Origin: an uncultured Pseudomonadales bacterium
Lineage (GTDB): Bacteria; Pseudomonadota; Gammaproteobacteria; Pseudomonadales; IMCC2047
Assembly: GCA_947258895.1 (NCBI GenBank)
Contig: CAMYKE010000027.1
Coordinates: forward strand, 1-11,302
Length of the DNA: 11,302 bases
Reading direction: 5' to 3'
The position numbers and the translations under genes were made by a program. The notes under the pieces were generated by a model. It was not told the origin of the DNA and made no database searches. It saw only the letters and a program-made list of their open reading frames with translations. How positions within the stretch are numbered: the stretch's first letter is position 1; each line of letters opens with the position of its first letter. Below, piece by piece: positions 1-5,816 of this stretch.

Positions 1-14
1 ACTCTCTGATTCAG

Positions 15-35
15 GAGTAGCGCATGCTACTCTTT
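15..35 (+). terminator. Short terminator-like hairpin at the left edge
   Basis: A perfect 7-bp stem (GAGTAGC at 15-21, GCTACTC at 26-32) closes a 4-base loop and is followed by only three T residues. It could end a gene lying to the left of the window. The remainder of 1-273 holds no ORF I can support; the short ORFs there lack ribosome binding sites and resemble nothing I know. The weak T tract makes the terminator role uncertain. Confidence 0.3.
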
Positions 36-273
36 CCGCGCGCTATGATACCTGCATCAACATGCACTATAAACGAATTATTGCACATATGGATAGAACA
101 CATTCTTATGTGTCGGCACTGTATCCGAAATCTGGCAATGGTAGTATCGATACGCAGCACCAGCCTCACAAAAGCGGAGCAGGCTGTCGCAGGGCGTGAC
201 GCGTGATCGAATTCATTCACTGTCATTTGGATACGATCCGGGATGAGCCATAACTGCAAACCCTGGCGTGAGT

Positions 274-519
274 ATGAAATTTAGAACCACCAGGTTGCAG
301 GCCACGACGATAACCGATCGACTTCTCATGGGTTGCCTGAACATGCTGGTAGCCGCACCTGCCGGTCTTCTATTGTGGGTTGCGCTAAATGGTTTTCCGT
401 GGGCACCAGTGCCCTGGCTTTCGGCAGAGTTCATTCTATGGTTTGTCGAAATCATGACCATTTTGGGTATTGTCATGAACGACGCCGGGCTGGCACAGCT
501 TTGCGGTTGGCACCTGTAA
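274..519 (+). CDS. Small two-helix membrane protein, unknown function
   Basis: An 81-residue ORF whose start I place at the ATG at 274; a GTG at 268 is also in frame. Two hydrophobic stretches, about residues 17-38 and 50-68, are consistent with two membrane helices separated by a short Pro/Trp-rich loop. There is no clear Shine-Dalgarno sequence. I do not recognise the family. Small two-helix proteins of this size are common cargo in integron arrays and islands, which fits the neighbours, but that is context and not a functional assignment. The stop lies 24 bases before the higB remnant and sits within a perfect 10-bp palindrome, GTAACGTTAC, at 514-523. The long reverse-strand ORF over the same bases is treated as a shadow. 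Confidence 0.45.
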   Translation: MKFRTTRLQATTITDRLLMGCLNMLVAAPAGLLLWVALNGFPWAPVPWLSAEFILWFVEIMTILGIVMNDAGLAQLCGWHL

Positions 520-546
520 CGTTACGGGTTACGATGCCGTTGCATG

Positions 547-819
547 ATGCTGAATTTCAAGCATAGGGGTCTGGAGCGCTACTTTATCAAAGGAACGATC
601 TTCGGGATTCAATCGGCACATGGGAAGCGCATGCGGCTTAATCCGGGTCGCCTGAATGCTACAATACCACCACGAGATATGGATCTACCTGGATTGTTTG
701 TGTATCCGCTTAAAGGGTAGTTTGGCGGCCGATGGTCAGTCCGTGTTAGCGGAAACTGGCGAATTCCCTATCAGTTTGCAGGCCCTGATGCCGTCGACGC
801 AGATTACGAGCATCATTAG
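547..819 (+). pseudogene. higB: HigB-type (RelE-fold) mRNA interferase toxin gene, broken by an in-frame TAG
   Basis: Reading from the ATG at 547 (a second ATG sits at 544) gives 91 codons in a single frame, interrupted only by TAG at 718-720 (codon 58). The start MLNFKHRGLERYF, the middle DMDLPGLFVYPLKG, and after the stop RWSVRVSGNWRIPYQF match the plan of HigB toxins, which normally read LHPLKG, then WSVxVSGNWRITFRF, then an acidic DYxDYH tail; here the tail reads DADYEHH. The natural stop TAG at 817-819 falls two bases before the higA start, the usual toxin-first operon order. HigB cleaves mRNA on the ribosome. The TAG would cut the toxin after 57 residues and remove the C-terminal active-site strand, so it is presumably inactive. 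One G-to-T change of a GAG codon could explain the stop. Confidence 0.8.
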
Positions 820-821
820 AT

Positions 822-944
822 ATGTCTGTGCAAATGCACAATCCAACTCATCCTGGTGAGGTTCCTAAAGAACTATGCCTGGAGCCGCTCGGATTGCCCA
901 TTACCGAGGCTGCTTCAGGGTTGGGCGTGAGTCGCAAGACTATG
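822..944 (+). pseudogene. higA: HigA-type antitoxin, N-terminal remnant
   Basis: The first ~41 codons from ATG 822 read [13 protein letters not shown], then [20 protein letters not shown], then VSRKTM. This is the hallmark start of HigA antitoxins (XRE-type helix-turn-helix, motif HPGEhhxExxLxPLGhS). The segment covers the helix-turn-helix up to the recognition helix. After about base 944 the protein no longer resembles HigA: the expected LSALLNG...ISPEMAIRL continuation and the C-terminal half are absent in all three forward frames. The frame stays open through about 50 unrecognised residues into the GNAT gene and stops at 1626-1628, so one 268-codon ORF (822-1628) joins HigA's head to an acetyltransferase. 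An intact HigA neutralises HigB and represses its own operon; this fragment probably does neither, though HTH binding cannot be excluded. Confidence 0.75.
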
Positions 945-1094
945 TTTCCTTATAGCTGGTGTGAAAAATGCAGTTTCGATGGGCCAGGCGATAACATTAA
1001 GTCGAAAGATCAGGTGCCGGTGCTGAATGAAATCGAAAAACGTAACAAGTACTGGGTGGGGATGCACGCTCCGGAGCGTCAGGCATCGCGCCGC

Positions 1095-1628
1095 ATGAGA
1101 CAGGTCGTCGCCAAAAGCTGCGTTCTGGTACCCCAAATGCGGGCGCATGCGTCGGAGATGTTCGGCGTTCTCAGCGACCCCGCCATTTACGAGTTTGAGA
1201 ACGAACCTCCACCCTCCGAAGAGTGGCTTGCAACACAATACGAGCATCTTGAGTCTCGTGTTTCGGCGGACGGAACGCAAAAGTGGCTCAATTGGGTTGT
1301 GCGCCTGCCGCAAGGCCAACTTGCGGGCTACGTGCAGGCGACGGTCCTGCCCTCATTTCAAGCGCTCGTCGCATACGAACTAAACAGCAGATACTGGCGG
1401 CGGGGTATCGGGAGTGCAGCCTTGCGGGCGATGTTGGAAGAGCTGAGGACCGAGTACGGGGTATGCAGGTACATAGCCGTACTGAAGGCGAGAAACTTTC
1501 GTTCCCGGGCTTTGCTTGGCCGTCTTGGCTTCGAACCAGCGGGGGAGATTGAGGCCGCTGCCCGCAGAGATGAGCAAGACGAACTCGTTATGGTCAAGGC
1601 TGCGAGCGAAGAAGAAGATGCGATCTAG
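1095..1628 (+). CDS. GNAT-family N-acetyltransferase
   Basis: From ATG 1095 the ORF encodes 177 residues, a normal length for a RimJ/RimL-like GNAT enzyme. Such enzymes transfer an acetyl group from acetyl-CoA to an amine on a protein, antibiotic or small molecule; the substrate here is unknown. Visible family features are LSDPAIYEF near residues 26-34, the WLNWVVRL strand at 64-71, the AYELNSRYW strand at 93-101, the acetyl-CoA pyrophosphate loop RRGIGS at 102-107 (R/QxxGxG/A), and the motif B region [11 protein letters not shown] at 136-146. The same frame is open upstream to 822, so translation could instead begin at the higA-remnant start or at ATG 1062. I prefer 1095 because family members rarely carry more than 10-15 residues before this conserved beginning. 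No good ribosome binding site precedes 1095, so the start is uncertain. The end is rich in Glu. Confidence 0.75.
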   Translation: MRQVVAKSCVLVPQMRAHASEMFGVLSDPAIYEFENEPPPSEEWLATQYEHLESRVSADGTQKWLNWVVRLPQGQLAGYVQATVLPSFQALVAYELNSRYWRRGIGSAALRAMLEELRTEYGVCRYIAVLKARNFRSRALLGRLGFEPAGEIEAAARRDEQDELVMVKAASEEEDAI

Positions 1629-1634
1629 GAATTT

Positions 1635-1691
1635 GGCGGCGCGAAGCGAAACAAGCTTCACTTTTTTTGTACCTTCGCTGCGCTCGTCGCC
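1635..1691. repeat. Large imperfect inverted repeat after the GNAT gene
   Basis: Bases 1635-1650 (GGCGGCGCGAAGCGAA) pair with 1674-1691 (TTCGCTGCGCTCGTCGCC) with a small bulge and one mismatch. They enclose a 23-base loop containing a run of seven T, and ACAA/TTGT (1651-1654 and 1667-1670) extend the stem. The repeat begins seven bases after the GNAT stop. It could be a terminator, or the stem of a degenerate attC site, but I see no RYYYAAC/GTTRRRY pair around it. A further small hairpin (GCGTT 1711-1715, AACGC 1723-1727) lies downstream. Confidence 0.5.
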
Positions 1692-1778
1692 GGGTTTCAG
1701 TAAGCGTAAGGCGTTCCGGTTTAACGCTTCATTAGCTATTGGGTTTTGAATCATTACATTTCTATGGAGGGCAATTGG

Positions 1779-2408
1779 ATGAACAGGATGAAAATAGTGT
1801 TTTTCGTTCTCATTGGATCAATTTCTGGTAGCGGGTATGCAGAAATCGTAACCGAATCGTGGCTGCGACAAGCAGGTATTTCCTGCGGTGGCGGTCTATC
1901 TGTGGAAATGCAGGGTGAGATTGATGCAGCCGTACTGAAAAGACTAAAAATTGGCTCAGCAAAGGCCGAGGGTTCTTATCAGTTGTCGGAAGCGGAGTCA
2001 CTTCTAAATCAGTTTAAGTCTGAAGAGAAGCGCGCGACCTATGTTAATTATATTACCTGTTTGACTACCCTTATGAATATGGCATCTTCGGCGAGTACAC
2101 TTCCGCCGCGCGATATTGTTTTGAGCAGCCCGATTGCGATTGCTACTCTTGAAACGGTTAAGAGAGGCCAGCGCTTCGTTCTGACCCCGGGAGACACGAT
2201 TGCTATCAACGATCACTCAATAATATTTTCTGTTGACAAAATAAAAGGTCGCTTGGTGTATTTTACCTGGTCCAATTCCGAGTCGGGGAAGCAGTCCAGC
2301 ACCTACGCCTCTCAATCGAAATTAATAACAATTCAAGAAAACTGCACACTAGTGCCCTATAAAATAGAGGAAGAGGACAACCAGGTATCCTTTCTCGCAA
2401 ATTGTTGA
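1779..2408 (+). CDS. Exported protein with signal peptide and four cysteines, unknown function
   Basis: The start at ATG 1779 is well supported: GGAGG at 1766-1770 lies 8 bases upstream, whereas the longer ORF beginning at 1746 lacks this spacing. The 209-residue product begins with a typical signal peptide, a short basic start (MNRMK), a hydrophobic core at about residues 5-16 and a probable cleavage after SGYA (residue 21), so it is likely periplasmic or outside the cell. The mature part has four cysteines (36, 94, 189, 209), enough for two disulphides. The first half looks helical (LSEAESLLNQF around 69-79; YVNYITCLTTLMN at 88-100). The second half is strand-like (RGQRFVLTPGDTIAINDHSIIF at 129-150). 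I do not recognise a named domain. The gene is more AT-rich than the metH side of the window, suggesting separate origin. It stands alone on the + strand. Confidence 0.7.
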   Translation: MNRMKIVFFVLIGSISGSGYAEIVTESWLRQAGISCGGGLSVEMQGEIDAAVLKRLKIGSAKAEGSYQLSEAESLLNQFKSEEKRATYVNYITCLTTLMNMASSASTLPPRDIVLSSPIAIATLETVKRGQRFVLTPGDTIAINDHSIIFSVDKIKGRLVYFTWSNSESGKQSSTYASQSKLITIQENCTLVPYKIEEEDNQVSFLANC

Positions 2409-2426
2409 TACATACAACTGAAATAG

Positions 2427-2445
2427 TGTGATGAATCGCATCACA
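2427..2445 (+). terminator. Hairpin after the exported-protein gene
   Basis: A perfect 7-bp stem (TGTGATG 2427-2433, CATCACA 2439-2445) with a 5-base loop starts 18 bases after the stop codon at 2408. There is no T run behind it, so if it acts as a terminator it is not a classical intrinsic one. Confidence 0.35.
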
Positions 2446-2956
2446 AGGGCAGGCAACCTCGGCAGCGCCAGATTCTCCTTTCCTGGACGGTTTGCGCTTT
2501 GCTCCAGCCACCGTTGCTACCGGCGTTGAAAGCCCGGACGACGGAGCACTGGGGTTAAAGCGCCGCCCATGCGCCTTCCGAATGACACGGCTATGTTCGA
2601 GCGTATGTCTCTTGTCTTTTGAAGAAGCGCGCAGCAATATGCACCCACAAATTGTTACGGAAGTCACTTGGCGGCGACAGCTCACCCGCCCACCGGCGCG
2701 CCTGCGGCCTTCAATGCAGTCGCCCCACCAGATGTGGCCCCGGAATATCAAAACTATGGTGTTGAAGGTCGCATGGAATGGCTCGAAAACGGCGAGCACA
2801 TTGCCAATACAGCGCTGCAAAGTAAATAATTATGGTCAAAACGCCATGGTCGTGATGATTTATCGCGACCGTTTGAACCGCTAATTGGCTTGCTGCCACA
2901 AACAAGGTTTCGCCGCAACCGCCGCGGCACTCAGGCGTTGAAAGTATGAAAAGCCA
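2446..2956. other. About 510 bases without a supported gene
   Basis: No ORF here has both a credible start and family features. One forward frame (about 2626-2829) stays open without an ATG near its beginning and ends in YGVEGRMEWLENGEHIANT followed by a short tail, which might be the tail of a broken gene; I cannot name it. An 11-base word, GGCGTTGAAAG, occurs at 2522-2532 and again at 2934-2944. A hairpin (GGTCGTGAT 2848-2856, ATCGCGACC 2862-2870, with one G-T pair) precedes the attC-like element at 2897-2943. Confidence 0.5.
2897..2943 (+). repeat. Possible degenerate integron attC site
   Basis: The layout resembles an attC recombination site: CACAAAC (2897-2903, ending in AAC like RYYYAAC), 8 bases, GCCGC (2912-2916), a 7-base loop, GCGGC (2924-2928), 8 bases, and GTTGAAA (2937-2943, close to GTTRRRY). 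The right arm GCGGCACTCAGGCGTTG strongly resembles the right ends of attC sites such as that of aadA, and the next gene begins only 13 bases later, as in gene cassettes. Against it: the outer arms pair poorly, the last base of the core does not fit, and 47 bases is shorter than usual. No second matching site was found. Confidence 0.25.
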
Positions 2957-3259
2957 ATGTTGATAGCTCTTTATCTACTAATGTCTATTTTAGGTGGGTT
3001 AGCATGCTGGGCCTTGTTTCGCGTGCTGAAACCGGGATATTGGTATGTACTCATTGGTATCTCTATATTCGGATATATCATTCACGGTTTCGTGCTTGAT
3101 CCGGCGATTGGATATCCTCCGTGGCAAGATCATGATCATTTTATTTCGCTAGACAATGTGAGTTTATTTGCCCGTTTACTAAGTTGGTTCACGCATACTG
3201 TTTTTATAGCCGGAGCAGTTTTTGGGGGATTATTGTTTACAAAAAAACCGGGTCAATAA
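2957..3259 (+). CDS. Small three-helix membrane protein, unknown function
   Basis: A 100-residue ORF from ATG 2957. Three hydrophobic segments, at about residues 3-22, 29-47 and 77-95, predict an inner-membrane protein. Between helices 2 and 3 lies a polar stretch with an acidic/His cluster, PPWQDHDHF at 54-62, which could bind a metal but is not a motif I can name. The upstream sequence has only a weak purine stretch (GAAAG at 2940-2944, 12 bases before ATG). Base composition is clearly AT-richer than the genes to the right, a sign of transfer. The gene starts directly after the attC-like element and stands alone; no terminator is evident after it. Confidence 0.6.
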   Translation: MLIALYLLMSILGGLACWALFRVLKPGYWYVLIGISIFGYIIHGFVLDPAIGYPPWQDHDHFISLDNVSLFARLLSWFTHTVFIAGAVFGGLLFTKKPGQ

Positions 3260-3271
3260 GACTTCTAACGA

Positions 3272-3640
3272 GTGGATTTAGTCGCCCGCCGGAAAGCTCC
3301 TCGGCTGGAATGCCTGCAATACGCCGACCCCAACCAGCGCGCCTACCGTTACAAGATGGAGTCGACGGAACTACCGGGGCGTGAATCTGCCGCCGAGTTC
3401 CGAGTCGACGGTAATATCGGAATGCTGATCTGGACTGTACGATTCGACACATCCGCCGACGAGCATGATAGAGTCACCGAAATAATGGAACGCTCTGTAA
3501 AGTCCGGCATCGACACATCGAAAGAGCGGTTCGGCGATCCCGGATCAGGCCCGGAAGGCCGCGTCGTTTGGAGCCGTCGTGCGGAGATGCGACGAGATAG
3601 GTGGTGGCTGGCTTGTGCCGCGTTGCGTCGACGATACTGA
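3272..3640 (+). CDS. Hypothetical protein, weakly supported
   Basis: An open frame of 122 codons starting at GTG 3272; the first ATG is at 3353. Third codon positions are mostly G or C in this frame, which favours coding, and the part around FRVDGNIGMLIWTVRF followed by an acidic helix (DEHDRVTEIMERSV) looks protein-like. There is no good ribosome binding site, no recognised family, and the C-terminal end is a run of basic residues and tryptophans that looks like read-through into non-coding DNA. It may be a fragment of a longer gene cut at either end. A longer reverse-strand ORF covers the same bases and continues over the VOC gene; I reject that one. Confidence 0.3.
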   Translation: MDLVARRKAPRLECLQYADPNQRAYRYKMESTELPGRESAAEFRVDGNIGMLIWTVRFDTSADEHDRVTEIMERSVKSGIDTSKERFGDPGSGPEGRVVWSRRAEMRRDRWWLACAALRRRY

Positions 3641-3720
3641 TGGCTGCGCAGAGACCGAAGCAGTCGATCAGTCTTTATGTATGCCACCCTGAGACGAAAC
3701 CGATATAGAGGTTGATGACA

Positions 3721-4173
3721 ATGACTATTCGATTGAACCACACAATTGTCTCCGCCCGCGACAAAGAGGAAGCGGCGACGTTTTTGACCGGGATCCTTGG
3801 CTTGCCCGCGCCCACCCTGCTCGGCCACTTCGCGGTGGTGCAGCTGGGCGAGACATCTCTCGACTATCTGGACAGCGACGGTGCAATTACTCAGCAGCAT
3901 TATGCGTTTTTGGTCAGCGAAAGAGAATTTGATGAGATCTTCGAGCGTATTCAGGAACGGGGAATCGACTACTGGGCCGACCCGTTCCGCCGTGAGCGCG
4001 GCCAGACCAACGCGTGGGACGACGGGCGTGGGCTTTATTTCGAAGATCCAGGCGGTCACCTGCTGGAAGTCATCACCCGTCCGTATGGTAGCGCTGGTAC
4101 GACGGCTTCCAATCCCCATCCGCTGATCGCGCCGACCATCGACCCTGCCGACCACGGAGGCGGTTTCTTTTGA
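3721..4173 (+). CDS. VOC superfamily protein (glyoxalase / bleomycin-resistance / dioxygenase fold)
   Basis: A 150-residue protein from ATG 3721; a second in-frame ATG at 3715 is possible, but the AGAGG at 3707-3711 is better spaced (9 bases) to 3721. VOC proteins fold as paired beta-alpha-beta-beta-beta modules and usually bind a divalent metal. Visible features are LNHTIVSARD at the start (His7), the first-module sequence FLTGILGLPAP, QQHYAFLVSEREFDEIFERI (His60), and the closing strand LYFEDPGGHLLEVITRPYG (Glu116). Conserved His/His/Glu at these positions matches the metal-ligand pattern of the family. The substrate cannot be told: members range from lyases and dioxygenases to drug-binding resistance proteins. 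The sequence after residue 123 is a loose Pro/Gly-rich tail. VOC genes are frequent in mobile cassettes, consistent with its setting. Confidence 0.85.
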   Translation: MTIRLNHTIVSARDKEEAATFLTGILGLPAPTLLGHFAVVQLGETSLDYLDSDGAITQQHYAFLVSEREFDEIFERIQERGIDYWADPFRRERGQTNAWDDGRGLYFEDPGGHLLEVITRPYGSAGTTASNPHPLIAPTIDPADHGGGFF

Positions 4174-4455
4174 CCAGAAGAGTGAAACTGGCGGATCGAC
4201 ATTGGCTAGTGCGATGCAGTCAAATCGACAAGCCCAGGCTGCAGAGGCCGTTGACGTGGTAAGGGCGTACAAACATGCGAAGATAAATCGCTGCGCGACA
4301 GGATCTCGTGCTGCGAATATGCAATCAGATCATCCACGGAAAATTAAGCCTGACAACACGTCGCGGCGTACGCTCGTCGCGCCGCCTGCTCATCCCGAAC
4401 CAGCGGCCGCAGCTTTCAACGCCGCGGAACGCAGGCATACTGCGGAATACCTTTG
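4174..4455. other. Intergenic stretch with a GC-rich hairpin
   Basis: About 280 bases between the VOC gene and the next CDS. A short open frame from 4214 ends on the start codon of the next gene, but has no ribosome binding site and no family resemblance. A hairpin (GCGGCG 4363-4368, CGCCGC 4380-4385) lies in its second half, and CTTTCAACGCC at 4413-4423 is the exact reverse complement of the 11-base word seen at 2522 and 2934. Confidence 0.45.
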
Positions 4456-4932
4456 ATGGGCTGGGAAAAGGAAGCCAGGGACAAGTTTACGGTGAGTAAG
4501 CCCCGGCACTTTACCGATTTCAAGCATTGTCCGGAATGCCGCGAGCACGATGCAACACTGCTTGAAAGCTCTATTGATCGAATTAGCATCGATGAGCTCG
4601 GGAATCCGGGCTGGGACCCGATGTGCTTTTGCTCTGCGGTGGGAATCGAATATTATTTCCCCGCTTTGGTCCGCTTATCGCTGGCAACTGCGAGAGAGGA
4701 GCACTTTTATTTCGGTCAACTGCTTTTTCACCTGGAGTACGGCGGAAAAGAGAATCGATTTCTCCGGCACTGCACTGTGCCGCAAAGACAATTTGTTGCG
4801 CGGTTCATCGAGCACATGATTGCCACCTATCCCGGTGAAATCGAAGACAATATGTGTGCTACCGAAGCACTCAACACGCACCAATTATGGAGAGCTGCAT
4901 GCCAACAGACGCCGCGTGAATGCGAAAAATGA
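4456..4932 (+). CDS. Conserved-looking Cys/His-containing protein, possibly DUF6714-like
   Basis: A 158-residue protein from ATG 4456. A TTG at 4453 and a GTG at 4492 are other in-frame starts; I keep the ATG because the residues before the first motif look like the normal family lead-in. Key segments are HFTDFKHCPECREHD (18-32, with a CxxC pair), ELGNPGWDPMCFCS (47-60, three residues between the Trp and the CxC pair), YYFPALVRLSL (66-76), and FHLEYGGKENRFLRHC (91-106). From memory this plan (HFTD, HCxECxEHD, NPGWDP, YxxPALVRL) belongs to a family of bacterial proteins of unknown function, perhaps the one called DUF6714; I am unsure of the name. The cysteines and histidines could bind a metal. 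Its stop overlaps the start of a small downstream ORF by ATGA. Function unknown. Confidence 0.65.
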   Translation: MGWEKEARDKFTVSKPRHFTDFKHCPECREHDATLLESSIDRISIDELGNPGWDPMCFCSAVGIEYYFPALVRLSLATAREEHFYFGQLLFHLEYGGKENRFLRHCTVPQRQFVARFIEHMIATYPGEIEDNMCATEALNTHQLWRAACQQTPRECEK

Positions 4933-5114
4933 CAGAGCCAGTTGAACTGGTGCAGAAGAGTATGGGTTCTTTTTCTGGCGAGGCGGCATTTGAGAGCATC
5001 GGGCCGCTGCTGGCCGAGAACCTGATTTGGAGTCCGTTTCACCGTTCTTCCGGCGCGAAGGCCTGTCCGCAATCGCTGCAGGAAAATCCTTTGATTGATG
5101 TATATTTGGAATAG
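4929..5114 (+). CDS. Small ORF overlapping the stop of the previous gene, possibly broken
   Basis: An ORF of 61 codons starts at ATG 4929, sharing ATGA with the stop of the upstream gene, an arrangement typical of translational coupling. The product (start MTEPVELVQKSMG, end NPLIDVYLE) matches nothing I know. Just downstream, in another frame, bases 5108-5173 read GIEDAFEADHPAGFVCQFFE before a stop, which also looks coding. A single indel near 5100-5108 would join the two pieces into one protein of about 80 residues. So this may be a frameshifted gene, or simply chance. Confidence 0.25.
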   Translation: MTEPVELVQKSMGSFSGEAAFESIGPLLAENLIWSPFHRSSGAKACPQSLQENPLIDVYLE

Positions 5115-5173
5115 AGGACGCTTTTGAAGCTGACCACCCGGCAGGTTTTGTGTGCCAGTTTTTCGAAGCGGAG

Positions 5174-5417
5174 TGAATACCGGGATCGCGCAGCCGGTTA
5201 CGGATTGAAATCGGTTACTATGCAGAATCAGATTGAAGATTGGTGTTGAATCGTACACTGAACAAGGCGCTGCGCTCGCCGCGTAATCGAACGCGCTGGC
5301 ATCCAGCGCCTCGCCGCGGAGTGCAGGGTTTGATCAGACGTTGGTGTGTTACTCACCCAGGCGCTAACACGCTGCCTGGTGACTGCTTCGGGTCGAGTCA
5401 AACCGAGAAGGATGGGT
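5174..5417. other. Non-coding stretch with two hairpins
   Basis: No supported gene. A perfect 7-bp stem with a 3-base loop (GCGCTGG 5293-5299, CCAGCGC 5303-5309) lies in the middle, flanked by CGCCGCG and CGCCTCGCCGCG. A second pairing, CCAGGC with GCCTGG, is at about 5358-5380. Neither has a following T run. Confidence 0.4.
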
Positions 5418-5816
5418 ATGGGGATTAGTGCTGGCTTGCTCTGGGATTTGTTTAAGCACGCAACGTCGTGGCTTGCAAATCTGGACCGTGCCGGTATGGC
5501 GCGAAAAGCGCAATCGACCCGGGCTCTCAGGGGCGTAGTTACCGCAGCCAGGGAAACCTCGGTCTATATGCGGCAGGTGCAGGACACCGGTAAAAGTTGT
5601 CACACTACCGAGACACGGTTATCTCTCCTGTGGACGGAGCTGGGGTTTGCGCTGCAGGACCTCGGTATTACCAGGCTCGCGAAGAGATGTCAGATCAGCG
5701 GCAAGCACTGGTCGGACCCTGAACATTATGACGAGGAGTTTTTAAGGAAGGCTGACATCAGCCTGGAGCGCATGGAAAAACTGGCGTTGCAAATCCTTCA
5801 CCAGGTTAACCGCTAA
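5418..5816 (+). CDS. Hypothetical helical protein
   Basis: The ORF is open from 5346, but AAGGA at 5408-5412 is correctly spaced for the ATG at 5418 (five bases) and too close for the ATG at 5412, so I take 5418, giving 132 residues. The sequence is soluble and mostly helical: an amphipathic start (AGLLWDLFKHATSWLANL, 5-22), a long helix rich in Arg/Ala (36-57), LWTELGFALQDLGITRLAKRC (71-91), a short linker with GKHWSDPEHYDEEFLRKAD (95-113), and a C-terminal helix (115-129). The SDPEHYDEEFL acidic-aromatic segment looks conserved in style. I do not recognise the family. The stop codon sits inside the strong hairpin at 5801-5841. The gene marks the border between the cassette-like region and the more chromosomal right side. 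Confidence 0.6.
   Translation: MGISAGLLWDLFKHATSWLANLDRAGMARKAQSTRALRGVVTAARETSVYMRQVQDTGKSCHTTETRLSLLWTELGFALQDLGITRLAKRCQISGKHWSDPEHYDEEFLRKADISLERMEKLALQILHQVNR

Noticed and set aside
718..720. TAG in higB as a pyrrolysine or readthrough codon
   Set aside because: HigB homologues have ordinary residues here and the adjacent antitoxin is also damaged, so simple decay is far more likely.
656..859. A 67-codon forward ORF over the higB region
   Set aside because: It is another frame of the higB remnant, whose own frame gives a clear HigB sequence.
2492..2884. A 130-codon forward ORF in the gap after the exported-protein gene
   Set aside because: No ribosome binding site, no hydrophobic or motif pattern, and a different frame over its second half looks at least as protein-like; I treat the region as non-coding or debris.
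3257..3360. A second attC site after the three-helix membrane protein gene (TTCTAAC at 3263-3269 after its stop)
   Set aside because: No matching GTTAGAA-type right end occurs within the next 150 bases and the arms do not pair.
3349..4272. A 307-codon ORF on the reverse strand
   Set aside because: It lies opposite the well-supported VOC gene, has no family features and mirrors that gene's codon bias; it is a shadow.
4214..4456. A forward ORF of about 80 codons between the VOC gene and the next CDS
   Set aside because: Low-complexity Ala/Arg/Pro-rich translation, no start signal and no recognised family.
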